DNA of 64,000 bases from positions 7,998,001 through 8,062,000 of the forward strand of contig OX419760.1 in NCBI GenBank assembly GCA_948567375.1, written 5' to 3'. A program made the position numbers and the translations under genes. The notes beneath the pieces were generated by a model. It saw nothing but the letters and a program-made list of their open reading frames with translations. It made no database searches and was not told the origin of the DNA. Positions 12,581 to 23,938 of this stretch are shown in pieces. Within the stretch, counting starts at the first letter, position 1. Each line of letters begins with the position of its first letter. Source of the stretch: Lunularia cruciata. Its lineage: Eukaryota; Streptophyta; Marchantiopsida; Lunulariales; Lunulariaceae.

Positions 12581-13746
12581 TCACCTCCCAGCATGTGCCT
12601 GAATAGTCTCAATAGGCACAAGGCTCACAAGTGTCCGAGTGGTGATGCCTATCAAGTGCATCTTATGTTGCTTTGCCATGCCAAGGCTCACAAACCAGGT
12701 CAAACAATTTAGGCCCATAGCTTGACCTAACACCTGACGCATAAAGACCTTTGACACTGTTGGAATAATGGTAATACCGGTGCAAAAGCCCATTGCTTGG
12801 TCTTTCTTATCGGCATTGAGCTCCACCGACTACTATAACTATGAGTCCCAAACAAGTCTATGTACTCCCTCTCAAAAAGCATGAGAGCCTAGGAAACTCA
12901 TAAGTGTGGGCAAAGTGGCTTTGGGCTGTCCAACTAGGTTCACCACTACCATAGGTAACCTATTAGTCACTACCACCGTCTAAGACTGACGCCCAACATC
13001 CAAGATGTCATCAACAAGGATGTGGTCTAGTTACTGAATCTCATCATATGCATGCCGTAAAACATCTCTGGGTAAGAGGTTTGTCCACCAAAGACGAAGA
13101 TGATGAGCCCGTGATCCCACTCTGGCTGCGTCTAACAAAACAACAAGTCCTATCTAAGAATGGACTTGATGTGTACTCACCACCACCCGAGTACAAGAAT
13201 CACCCATCAAAGGGACATTCTTTAATATGTAAGCTAGAGAAAAGATTGTTGAACTTGGAGATGTTGTAGTATCTATAACATCTCCCAAAACATACCAGAA
13301 TAGGGATCTTGAAGACCCAAACCTCGGCCAACACGTGTATATCTCTGACATTGCCATCCCAAAATCACCAAATGAATAAGCCCATACCGCTCGAGATCAT
13401 GCACCCCCAATAAGGAAATGTCTATTGGTAAGACCTTTTGATAACCCTTGATTGTTGACATCAGTAATAACTCTGGATATTGATAAGCCAAGTGTGCCAC
13501 ATGATGTAGAGAGACTTGCCTAGCAGTCTCATTTCTCTCCACATACAAGTACCTTTGTACTTGTATACCCGCCTTTAGGACTACAGTTGGTCTGATGCTA
13601 ATCCCACCAAACAACTCCAATAGACATACTCCTTCTATTAGATTTTGCCAAGCAATGAGTGTAGTATCCAAAGGTGTCAAAGTAATTGACATCCTCACAA
13701 TCATCTCTTGATGGTAAAAGGCTTCACTCCAAGCTTGCTGCACCAA
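12581..13746 (-). pseudogene. DNMT3-like cytosine-5 DNA methyltransferase domain of element A
   Basis: Lying between protease and RT, the minus strand spells the motifs of a C5 methyltransferase in order. ELFGGI (motif I, cofactor binding) begins at 13617. GWQCQ (motif IV, catalytic Cys at 13350-13348, normally Pro-Cys) is at about 13359. LKNVP (motif VI, normally Glu-Asn-Val) is near 13222. LDAARVGSRAH, resembling motif VIII, is near 13130. A C-terminal frame at 12826-12581 with MGFCTG and RQVLGQAMGLNCL resembles motifs IX-X. The motif VIII to X wording is closest to the DNMT3 type. Family enzymes transfer methyl from S-adenosylmethionine to cytosine C5. The Pro before the catalytic Cys and the motif VI Glu are both substituted, and there are frameshifts near 13275 and 12900, so this copy is dead. 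Confidence 0.82.
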
Positions 13747-13847
13747 CCAATCTGCATGCTAATGCAATGCCTCCTTTGAACTCCACAATGGAACATCCAA
13801 GGTGGATAGAACAATCTCACCTGTACTCCAAATCCGAGTGATCTCCT

Positions 13848-14402
13848 CTAGTATTGGAGTATCCTTTGCATGGGCGTTCCACTCCAATAAGTCACTAGGC
13901 CAAGTAATTGCACCATTGAAAGCTGAAATTGATGCTGCCATGGTCTCAAACTATAGTGAGCCAAGATTGCTACTAGTGAAGTGTACTGGTAGGTGACATA
14001 CTCATCCCTCACCAGATTGCCAACCTGGAGGCTATCTCCTCCCAATAGTCAATACTGAAACCCATGGGGTATAGCACGGCTCCACCAACTAGCACATCAT
14101 ATGACTCGGCTATTGTTGCAATAGCTTGAGCTCTCATCACCGAGCTATCAATCAAGTGACTAGGCTGAACCTGGACAACAAGCTCTCCACGTGTGATGTA
14201 CTGTGTTGACCCACCCTCTAGGGATGTTTGGATCTGAAATAGACACCTCTCCACATTGGTCTTCCGTAACTCCATACCGATAATTGCAACCTTCCTTAAC
14301 ATAAGGGTGCACCAAAGCACTAGAGTCTAATAAGACTCTTTGTGGTGTATAGACCTTCCTTGAAGGTGCCACTAAATAGAAAATCCCCCTTTGGTTATCC
14401 AA
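13848..14402 (-). pseudogene. Aspartic protease of element A
   Basis: The frame starting at 14402 contains RVLLDSSALVHP, with the catalytic Asp near 14327 and the usual DSG/DTG reading DSS. The overlapping frame 14320-14009 contains SYDVLVGGAVLYPMGF, the second conserved part of a retropepsin fold (the hydrophobic strand and flap-proximal segment) in this type of gypsy element. A frameshift separates the two. In the polyprotein it precedes the methyltransferase. The Gly-to-Ser change alone would be expected to kill the protease. Confidence 0.65.
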
Positions 14403-15051
14403 TAGGACAACATCAGGTGTAAATTGGGCTCTCTCAAAGGCCAGTCAGGTTGGCAACTCCTCTAATCTAATAGTTGATGCCTGCCATAGCCACTAGTAGT
14501 TGAGCAAATTCCATGCTCCTCAACCAAGTCAGCTCCACCATCAACTACCTCTATTCTAGTAGTGGGGATCACATCATCCCTACTCTCACAAAGTGTGGTA
14601 GCCAATTGGAACACTTGGGTTGGGTCAACTCCCAATGTAAACATGTCATTGGCTGAAAACAAAGGGCACCACATAATCAGCTGAGCCGCCCCCAACATCA
14701 TGTTAGAGTCAATATGTATGGTAGCATGTGGCTGACTAGCAGGTAGTCTATCATGCACCCCATCACCACCTACCACACATGCATTGGGACGTCTAGGAGC
14801 CATGGATGTTGTTTGCAATGCCTCAGAAAGCATGAAAGATGGGGGAAGTCTAACCTCTCTCCCAATTTATCCTCTCTATGAGTCCAACTCCATTGATGCT
14901 CCTCTAGGCTTTGAAGCATATATTGCACTCCTATTCATTGTTGCAAATGCATCCACCTATGTTGCTCCGCACATGAAGTCCAATGCATCTCTATCACCAG
15001 CATATGAGGTAGAAGCCTCAACACCCAAATCTGATCTCCTCTGAGCTATGG
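14403..15051 (-). pseudogene. Gag-protease linker of element A
   Basis: A minus-strand open frame at 14833-14462 lies in phase order between the gag zinc knuckle and the protease. It has no recognisable domain. It probably encodes the linker of the polyprotein. Confidence 0.4.
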
Positions 15052-16244
15052 CTATGCTAGCCGATATTGCTCCAATTGCTCAATGCAAGTAGCCATGGTT
15101 GTATCAGAAGTAAGAGCAGGTACTACACCTCTACTAGGTGTAGATCCTCTACCACCACCTCTACCACCTTGTTCTCCATGAACTAGAGCTCCTCTACCAC
15201 TTGCCATAATAGCCCTACCACTTTGTAACTTTGGGTGTAGGTCAAAGCACTGGTCACTAGTGTGACCAAATCTATGGGCAATGCTCACACTATCTCTGTG
15301 CTAGTTGTGATGCACCAGAGGTATCAAGTCCGTTGCCTTAAAGACACTCTCTCATGTGATGAGGTCCATCACAAGTCAAACAAGCAACACCACTACTCAT
15401 TGGCTGCTATTGACCCAAAAATGAAGGTAAGGGTCTAACTACAATAGGCCCTCCACTCGCTCCATAGGACCTAGGTTGTCCACCCTATTCTCAAAAACCA
15501 ATTAGACATGCTGCACTCTAGAAGAAGTCATAGTTGTGGATGAGGTCTCCCTACCAAATTCAGATGTCACCACTCTCTCCTCCACCATGTTGAGCTCAAT
15601 ACGCTCAGCCAAGCCAAAGACCACTGCCAAAGTGAGCAAAGTAGCATGTAACAACGTAGCATCACAAACTTGAAGTCTCAACTCCCTATCCAATATCCCA
15701 TACCAAAACTAGACTGCTTGGGCCTTAGTAACTCCCTGAGTGAAATTGATCAGCCGCCTCATGCAAGTGTATGCCTTGCATAGGCTCTCTTCAACCTTTC
15801 TGAGGAGCTTGCAATTGCAAGCTCCTCAGCGTGTTAGTCTACATTCCTTGGTAGTTCTGCCTCAAACACTAGATGAACTCAACCATGGGATTAAACCTTG
15901 ATACCACACCACCTCCTATAGGAGTACCTCCACTCGTAGTAGCATTATCTCCAGCTAGTGCACCTCCACTAGCTCCACCAACGCTACTCGAGCTAGAACT
16001 TGTGGGTACGGCTGATATACTCTTGGCACCCAAGGCTGAAGTCAGGAGACATAGTTCGGAGACCAATGTTGTTCCATAACTCAATCTCCTCCAAGTGAGC
16101 TCTCTTGAACTCATGGAAATTGTGTATTGACTCACCCTCCAAATGGTGAAACAACCCCTTCCATGCCATGAAGGGTGTAAACAAAGTTGGGGTTCCGCAT
16201 CTACTGTAGATCACACCAACTATCAAACTTCTAGATGAAGTCAT
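15052..16244 (-). pseudogene. Gag region of element A
   Basis: The frame at 16244-15993 carries capsid-like sequence (AWKGLFHHLEGES, ELWNNIGL). Near 15290-15247 a CCHC zinc knuckle is seen as CEHC, a one-base frameshift, then HRFGHTSDQC. It is followed by a Gly/Arg-rich tail (15190-15120) typical of nucleic-acid binding. Gag would package the element RNA. The knuckle is broken by the frameshift. Confidence 0.65.
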
Positions 16245-17443
16245 CTAACTTAATGGTACCCACTATACCAGAGTAATGCCTAGGGCCCTTGGAGGCCCCA
16301 TAAATGATGTCCATGTCTCACAACAATGGTGCGGACACGCCAAGTGCACTCTCAATTGGATCAACTATTATGTCAAACTCCAACTCAAAGTCAATCTCCT
16401 CCCTCACTAGGACCTAAGATACAGGCTGATATTGAGCAACACTCTAAGTAAACCCACTTCATATTGCATGGCTATCTCATTTGGAATCCCCAACAAACTC
16501 TATCGTGACAAAGTAACTGCAAACCGCCAACTGCAAATCAAAACCACAAACTACAACTGCAACCCCACCAAGTGCCAACACCACCAAGTTCAAACACCAC
16601 AAACCAAGCACCACCAAGTGCCAACACTAACAGAACACTACCCATTAAATGTAACTCTAACTAAGACAACTACACTAAGGGAAGTGCGACTTGTAACCTG
16701 CCATCACAACACGCACTCTCACAATTTGCAAGTCATCACTTCCTACCTCATTTGAGAGAAATAAAGACAATCTAATTGGTCATCACTCCAGCCTCACTAC
16801 CGAGAGCACACCAGAGCACCAACACTCTAAATTTAGGGCACCTCACAAAAACACGGTGCACAAACAAGAAGAGAGTGGAGGGGGTCCAATCACAAGAAAA
16901 CTAAACAAAACCCTCCATCTCATAAAGCAACACCAGATTGACTCTGTCACCATTTGGCATTTGATATAATTGGAGTACCTATCTACTTCTTGAGCTACGA
17001 GGATCATCAAGAATGGGATCAAAGTTCTTCTTGCCAACATTTGACATAAACCCTTCACAAAATCTGACATTAAATTTGATGTAAATCCCTAAAATTGTTT
17101 GACCGCCAAATCATTAGCTAACTCTTCACTCAAGCCAAATTGGAAAAATGGGTTTCGTCCAATCTCTAATTCATGAGGATTTGCTCCCAACTCCACCTTC
17201 AATTTCACTTTGTGAGCTCAACTTGCAACAAATTGGTTCTACTTTCACCTCTTGAGCTCAAAATCACAATTACCGCTTGAAAATTGCTTCTCTTTGGCTC
17301 CAAATTTTGCTAGTGCTTCCACAAACAATCTCTCTAAGAGAAATCTGAACTACTCAATCAAGACACCATGATCCACTGAGCTTGGAGATACCACCAATAC
17401 TCATCGTTCCCGCACTTGATTTCCCCATGACTCACTTCTCTAA
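16245..17443 (-). other. Leader and gag N-terminus of element A
   Basis: Between the 5' LTR and recognisable gag. On the plus strand 16510-16640 is rich in CCACCAA-like repeats (TTGGTGG on the coding strand). The sequence just inside the LTR (minus strand from 17443) does not match the initiator-tRNA primer site seen in families B, so a different primer tRNA or a mutated site is likely. Confidence 0.45.
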
Positions 17444-17891
17444 TGTAATCAAATTGTTTACAACTTGAATCAGCTCAAATCAGATCAGTACTTGATCTAA
17501 TCCTCAACAACTTGCCAACAACAGGGCACTAATTACAATCAAGCCACACCCCCTCTAGCTAAGAGACTCCAAGTGACACTGGCCGTCTTTCTGTCCACGC
17601 TAGCTAAGAACTCAAAGGCTCAACATCAGAGAAGTGAGTTCTCTGGAGTTGCACTTCTAGGGTATAATCCTGATTTTGACCTAGATCTCATCCCAATGGT
17701 CCCATTGATGGCACACCTAACGGTGCAGATGGTGCAAGAGATGGTGAGGCCCACCATGAAGTCAATACCCTAAACACAAAATCTGAACGTCTGAAAGTAG
17801 TCTATAATTAACTGCCAAAATGCCTCTAACTACTATCACTGGAACTCTAATGTCCAAGCAATCTAGATGCAACACTACAAATGGCATGACA
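17444..17891 (-). repeat. 5' LTR of element A
   Basis: It matches 7013-7441 over its length and runs TGTAATC to GGCATGACA on the plus strand, that is TG...CA termini. It abuts RLE-1 sequence at 17892, where GATA repeats the target found at 6913. Confidence 0.8.
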
Positions 17892-18325
17892 GATAAGCTA
17901 AACTGAGAGACAAGCATGATGGACATGGAAGAGAGAGGGAACTTTTCTTGTTTGCAAAGAGATGGTTGTTACTCTTATGTACAAGATGATCTTACGTCTT
18001 TTATTTGCCTTCTAATTGTAATAGTGATTGTAGTTTTCCTTAATAGATCAACAAATTCAACAAGCTTTGTATTCTCTTCTAGTTGACCTAACCCTTCCTT
18101 ATGCTATTAGTTTATGTCTTTGCTCTTGGTTTAGTAAGGATCAAAGCTCTTTGGATTGATAAGCATTTGCATAGCTTTGGTCCACCTATCTACATCTTCA
18201 TTACTTACTTGTGAGTATAGTACTTACCTTAGATATAATAGTTGTCCATATATTTTTTTTCACACTTGGAAAGGCAACAAAGGAGTCCCATAATACCATC
18301 AAAGATATCATGTTTACAGTGCTAC
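17892..18325 (+). pseudogene. RLE-1 middle segment
   Basis: Continues RLE-1 exactly from the point interrupted by element A (corresponding to 26363 in RLE-2) through the zinc-binding C.C motif region; 18180-18220 closely matches 26720-26760. A stretch of about 55 bases present in RLE-2 is deleted near 18160. It ends where a family C LTR was inserted. Confidence 0.75.
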
Positions 18326-18918
18326 TATAATATTCCAAGGTCAAGAGAATTCCCAAGAGAAATACAAAAGAGAAACACAAAGTTTCAACACTCAATACTC
18401 CCATGCCCCAAAGGAGCACCTTGTCTTATTATATAGCAAAGAGGATCCCCTCAAGGGAAGCTCCACCCTTGGATCAGGTACATGGATTGGTGATATATCA
18501 ACAAGCACACTTAGATTAGTTGCAGGATGGGTGACAAGTTGGTCTTTGTTCTATCTAGTTTGTCAAACAAGTTTGACCAAAGGGATTCTTTAGGGAATCT
18601 TCCTATAAGAAGCTCTGAATTGCATGGGTGAGGTACCATTGGAAAGCTCTTGACAAGACAAATTGTGGGGGAGAAGGAAAGCCTTTTTCCTTGGAGAGGA
18701 GAAGTCTTTCCATTTTTGAGGCCTAATTCATGTGTTTAGGAATTCAAAATTAGTATTGAAGTTTTAAGGGTGTTTTTGACTCCTACCCTATTAATGGAAG
18801 TATTTTTTTTGGGTGATATCTCTATTCAATCTACTTAGTTCATTGTATATAACATCCTTCTAGATGTTACCAAGCCAAATTCCACCTCTATATAGTATGT
18901 CTAGCTATTGGTATTACA
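18326..18918 (-). repeat. Solo LTR of family C in RLE-1
   Basis: 593 bp, matching the reverse complement of the C LTRs at 59407-60003 and 62618-63207. The termini are TATAATATT (from TGTAACAC) and GTATTACA. RLE-1 coding sequence continues on both sides. The flanks GCTAC and AGTAC could be a mutated 5-bp target duplication. No internal sequence is present, so it is a solo LTR from LTR-LTR recombination. Confidence 0.8.
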
Positions 18919-19411
18919 AGTACAAGAAAATAGATACTTCACATGGAGTGAGTGTTAGTATACATTATAAACAACACAAGTTAAAGAAGACTTGTATATG
19001 GTCCAAGACCACCAAGTAAGAAAAGCAAATTGTATTGATATGGATCCTACACAAGACATAATTTTACCCAACCTCTTGGATGGGTATCTAGTGGAGCTAT
19101 ATCAACAAACTTTTCCAAGTTTAGGGATGTGTAGCAAGGTCACCTCATTTTACTACTCTAGCCTTTGGAGTAATATGGAGTTATGGATACAATGATATTT
19201 ATAAAGGACCGAGTGAGAACTTATCATACCAATGGATTTCTTTGCTAGTTTATAGCTTCACTTTCATACTTATAACAAGTGTCTATTCCCCATCAAGAGA
19301 ATTAATTGTTGCAATATAGAAGAGAGTAATCACACTAGTTCATGCTTTTTTGGATGCTCCAATATAATGTAGACTATTTGACTTGCATAACTTTGATGAT
19401 CTAGGCTCTCA
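18919..19411 (+). pseudogene. RLE-1 3' part (endonuclease region)
   Basis: Corresponds to RLE-2 26873-27380. The frame at 18992-19195 is homologous to the endonuclease core (MVQDHQV, DMDPTQD) and to the following conserved LELYGAMDT-like region. The catalytic Asp of the RADL motif is lost. Homology fades before the 3' hairpins. Confidence 0.7.
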
Positions 19412-19978
19412 TTTGGATAGGGAGATAAGTATTTCCATCCTTTTTTATATCTTGTGGATGTCCTGTTTACTCTTATGTACTAAATTTTCTTTATCATATA
19501 GTGAAGAAGGTTCCATTTGAGGAAGATTTGATTCACATGTTAATATTGAGAAACATTTGATAAAGAATTTCAAACCATAAGATTTTGCTGGTTTTAGGAA
19601 AAGTTCAAAACCTTTAAGATTTAAATTTTATAAATTGTTGAATCATATTGAAACCACATCCACTCCATAAAAGTTTCAATATTATAAAATATAAGTAGGT
19701 ATAAATAAATAAATAAATAAAAATAAGTAGGTATAAATTATATTTTTAATAAAAAGCCTATCTAAAAAAGATAAGTTCACTCTCTTCTTTGAATCCGGTA
19801 CAAAACCTAGATTAACCATAACTTAGTGGACAAAAGTCCTTATATGGTGTGCAAGCTTCCTTATCGGAGGTCCAACTTTTTCCACTAAGTCATGGACGAC
19901 GAGAATTAGGTCTGCAGAAGAGGAACTTCCGCTTCAATCATATGTGGCCTAGCTGCTATCCTACTGCAGTATTATACA
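19412..19978. other. AT-rich spacer with short tandem repeat
   Basis: No gene seen. At about 19690-19740 there is an AAAT microsatellite flanked by two copies of AAGTAGGTATAAAT. This is the boundary between the CpG-poor transposon nest and less depleted sequence to the right. Confidence 0.5.
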
Positions 19979-20124
19979 CTATGACATCCTCCTGAAAGCA
20001 TCAAAGATTCCATTCTCACCGGTGATGACACCACGCCCATTGCGCATGAGTTTAAACAGAGCTGTTTTAGATAGATCGAGAACCCGCTGTATAATCTCAA
20101 ACCGAGACGACTTGGAGTTGAATC
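19979..20124 (-). CDS. Probable terminal exon of an unidentified host gene
   Basis: On the minus strand a good 3' splice site (pyrimidine-rich, then TTATGCAG) at 20125-20132 is followed by 48 codons ending at TAG (19981-19979). The predicted peptide (motifs RFEIIQRVLDL, VITGENGIFDAF) looks like conserved globular protein. I do not recognise the family. Possible upstream exons on the same strand end near 20334 (donor CAT|GTAAAC) and at about 20640-20720 (RFAEILDKVP), but frames there are not secure. It could instead be a gene remnant. Confidence 0.35.
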
Positions 20125-23100
20125 CTGCATAAGCTGTGAGAGACACTTATTGAGATCCTTTGCTTTTCTCTGCTTCTCTCTCAGATCTTGAAGTACAACA
20201 AGTACAATCTTCATGTCAATCATCTGTCAACATCAACAATCATGAAATCTACTATTTTGTCCCGGTGAAGTGCTCGATCTTCGATGGCCAGCAGAAACTA
20301 TGTAGATCCCCTGGTGGGCAGAGGGTTTACATGCAACCTCGTGTCCCAGCACTGCCCTGAAACAGCATCCTTTCTAAAATCTGGAGTAGGAATAGTGATA
20401 CGTGAGTGCATGGAAAAACTCAAAACAGGGCTTCTACTAAATCTAACCGTATGTTTGCATGAGAAGCAGCTCTCATTATCGTCCGTGGGTACCCAAGTAT
20501 TGCACGTATCATCCGGCAATGTTTGTTATACGTGGTTAAATTAGTACTACAGTACCATTCAAGTGTCTTCATCCGAACTGGTGGAGTGGAGTGGAGCTCC
20601 GACCTTCTAGTAGGCAAGCCCAGTCCTCTTTTGGTGCCGCTGGACCTTTAATGCCGGTCATCCTTATCCATGTAACCTCCATCATTAAAGACTTCAAGAA
20701 TTGTCGGTACTTTGTCCAGAATTTCCGCGAACCTAAACTGGTAGAGTTGTCCGTAAATGAACACCTTAATACTCCAGTCAAATATTGACGTCTAGTGGCT
20801 GTTCCAAGTGTAACCCTACACTTTAATGAGATGTCCACAATTTATTAGAGTGGTCAATATGATGCACTTTCGTATATGTTTTGAAGGTATGCAGGCAATA
20901 GCCCAATTTTACGACAATGTTGTGCAAAAACCTGCAATAATTATTTCGCTAGAGGATAAGCCCTGAAATGACGTGGAGAGCACCACCTCTTTTATCTATT
21001 CCGTACGGAAAACTTGAACTAAAATGTTTCCAAATTCAACAGATAATTACGCTACTTACAATTCTCACGGTTGTCATGTAAAAGCTATTTGATCGATTGG
21101 TCCCCTCCCTACTCCGGTGTCTTCTCCGAGGGAGTCCCCGGAGAAGGACATTGTCGTAAAGCCGAGTTGTTACAAGGATGGGAAGAATTGTTAACTGTAC
21201 CTCGAGGTACTGATTCGTTGGTTTCTTCTTTGAGTGATCATATAATGCAACACATCAGCACCCATCGTGTTAAAAATAGCCTCACCACCCGCGGACCATG
21301 GCATGAATCTGAGAGCTCTAATGGTTGGCTCGAGCGAAATCCTTCTGCTGTTGTGAGTCCCGCATGCAGGTTTCAACAAAGGATTTTGACTTGCAAGAGT
21401 AGTATGGAGAACGTGGAGTAGGCATGACTTGTCTCCTGATCTTAAACTTGGAACACAATCCCTATAGTATAGCACTAGGATTTCATGAGCCACCCTGAGG
21501 TCTCATTCTGACAAAGGAGCCCATTATCTTGAAGAACATGGCATGAGCTCGAATGGGGCCCAGTTGTCGAACTAGAGTCCTTGTGTTCCCTTGTGTAAGT
21601 CTGTAACCTGATTTAAACATTTCCCGGTTGATACTCAAGAGTCTCCTTGTCCAGTCAAGCTTTGATGTAGAACAGGTTCTTCATTTTGAGGATTATATTT
21701 TAAAGCTCACGAGTGAACATGTCACGTTTTGTGGGTGCGATGTAACCTCACCAGGGGCTGAATAGAGGTAGACTAAGGAGTTGGATGCGAGACCCGCACT
21801 GTCCAGCTTTCACACACAACACACCCACGCCAAACCCTCCCCCCGCGCCCCCACAAAGCATCTTTCTCCAGTGCTAGTATGGCCAGTCAGATTCGTGCCA
21901 TGCTTCTCGACATGGCACGAATCTGACTGCCCCGGACTTAAGCTCTTGTCTGACTCGTCAGCTCTTGCAAGCAGCATATCATATGATTTCAAGAGCTAAA
22001 AGAGAATGACGAAATAAGTACCTCTCGGGAACATAGAGTACAATAGGCCTTCATAAATTTCTGGTATTTGGCACGGGACAGTGTAACATGTAGCCAACCA
22101 CCTTCACAAGGATAGCTTGGACCTGTCATGGTTGGAGGCTGACCCTCTGTGAACAACGAGGTAAGGCATGCAACTAAACCGCAGTTACCTGATCCGTAAC
22201 GATATGTTCAGTAGTTTAAACTACGACCAAGTTCTAAATCATTTGGTTAAAGGAGACTAATGTGATTCCTCGGCCATGGTTATATAACGCTACACAATTT
22301 TGAGAGTGCTTCTGGAAGCACCTGTTGCCTTCTAATCACGTGACTAGGGTTGGTGTCTAACCCTGGTTCTGGACTAGGGTCAATCTAGCAACCATGCCGA
22401 TTTACGCGACCTGCCACACCGGTTAGCATCAGGTTACACCGCTCCACAACATCATGGACTACGAGGGGTGGTATAACGGGTCCCCAAAAAGGTGACCAAC
22501 TTGCCATATCCGGAGGGAGGGACCATTTTTCTGAACTCAAGTTAGAAACTTACTGGGGTTGCAGCAGGAGTGCCTTGCAAAACGTGGTGTGCAGAAAGGT
22601 CATGACAGTCAACTCGGTAAACTAACCCGTGGAACATGTGTAGGTGGAGTCCACAGACTCCGGCCCTTGAGAGGGGGAGTACGCTCTACGCAAGGACTTT
22701 TGTTAGATATCCGCTGCATTGAGAGGACCGAATCAAGAAGGTTGACAAATATACAGGACACATTCGGAGGCAGACTGGGCGGTTTTGCTCCTCACGCAAG
22801 GCGGCAGCCATCACCTCTCGTTTTCTACGCCTGTACCTCACGTTCTCCAACGCTCCAACTTAGTTGCCTACCGTACTCCTCTCTCACGCCGTCTATACTG
22901 TCTCTACTGAAGTTAGACCTGGTGCCAGTGCTTCTTCTCCTACTCGGCACTATATCATGGCTAGCACTGGAAACTTCGTCGTCATGTTCAAGTCCACAAT
23001 TTACCAGCTCTCTGTTAGAAAAGGTTACCGGTGGGGTTCGTCTTCTTACTATTTGTGGAGTTGTCTATTTCCAGACGTGTGGTTGCAAAAATATATATTT

Positions 23101-23938
23101 ATCTTAGTTTTGAGCTCAATAAGTTAAACGAAGGGTTGAATTCAGGGAAGGTTAAGCGCTTTACGATGATATCAACGCCTTCGAAAATTCGAGAGACTTG
23201 TTAAATATTATCTCGATTGGGTGAATTGCGCTGCAAACACTTGGAGTAACTGAAACCTGCGTCACATGCAAGAAATTACCACCAAGTTTTGGGAAAACGA
23301 GTGATGTAGAGTTCCAAAACGTGGTAATAGAGAATAATAGTTTGATTGGTTACTTCGCATTTAAAAAGTGCTGTAGTTTGCTTGTAACCTCGGAAGCCCA
23401 AGCCTTTCAGAACAAACTCAAATGTTAGAAAGTAAACATGCGTATTTTCCTTTTCCTGATACCATCGTCATGGAACCATTGCAGGGGATTGATGTCTCCT
23501 CCAGATTCTAGTACATCATATCGTTTTGCTGCAGTGTTCTTTAGGCTCAATTGCAAATGGCAATTGAGCAATGGCTTCAGACTACTTGGTATAACTAAAT
23601 CTCCACTTTTCATGCGTCGGTAGTTGACTACAGTCCACGTATAGGGAATTTCATCTCCCGACGAGAGTACTGACAGTCGAAGTCGAGAAGTTGTTGACAA
23701 CAAGATGTGCATATGCGACATGCTCCAAATTTTAGTTGTCCAAAAAACTAAAATGAAGGAGGTAAGTGAAGGAGCTGCGGGGAGGAGCTGCGGGGAGAGT
23801 GTGGAGACGGGAGAGGAAAGGGAGAGACGTGAGACAATTTTGATAAAATCTGAGTGCTCTCTAGCATATAGCCTTCGAGTGAATAGACGATTCTCTTCAT
23901 TTTTCAATTTCGGTTCCATTGGCACCTAGATTGAAGAC
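20125..23938. other. Unresolved low-repeat region
   Basis: This stretch has normal-looking CpG content and does not match the other repeats in the window. It contains several mid-length open frames (minus 21493-21191 and 23925-23425; plus 22559-23107) without family resemblance. Short exons of the gene ending at 19979 may lie here on the minus strand. Positions 22962-23030 could be a short exon with its own start, but this is not supported further. Confidence 0.3.
21884..21929. repeat. Perfect 19-bp stem inverted repeat
   Basis: 21884-21902 and 21911-21929 are exact reverse complements (CAGTCAGATTCGTGCCATG) with an 8-base loop. The sequence is not AT-rich, so a perfect match of this length by chance is unlikely. 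It does not resemble a tRNA, a transcription terminator or a plant miRNA precursor, whose stems are longer. Confidence 0.85.

Larger units (their letters stand above)
6917..17891 (-). mobile_element. Element A: Ty3/gypsy retrotransposon with DNMT and PHD domains
   Basis: A complete but inactivated LTR retrotransposon on the minus strand. In transcription order it has a 5' LTR (17444-17891), leader, gag with a CCHC knuckle, aspartic protease, DNMT3-like cytosine methyltransferase, reverse transcriptase, RNase H, integrase, PHD finger and 3' LTR (within 6917-7441). It sits inside RLE-1, and the interrupted element reads on across it with GATA on both sides (6913-6916 and 17892-17895), the expected target duplication. 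A fragment of family D is inserted between its RNase H and integrase parts. Every domain carries frameshifts or stops. Cytosine methyltransferases in gypsy elements are known from some charophyte algae and dinoflagellates; I infer a related lineage here. Confidence 0.85.

Noticed and set aside
13048-13269. Plus-strand 73-codon open frame
   Set aside because: Shadow of the methyltransferase region coded on the opposite strand.
12581-13746. Active host DNA methyltransferase gene
   Set aside because: It has frameshifts, a substituted catalytic Pro-Cys motif and lies inside a gypsy polyprotein with its LTRs, so it is a transposon pseudogene.
21884-21929. tRNA or rho-independent terminator
   Set aside because: No cloverleaf, and eukaryotic nuclear context; the stem is followed by no U-tract.
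22559-23107. Plus-strand 182-codon open frame
   Set aside because: Composition and lack of any recognisable motif suggest chance; kept only as part of the unresolved region.
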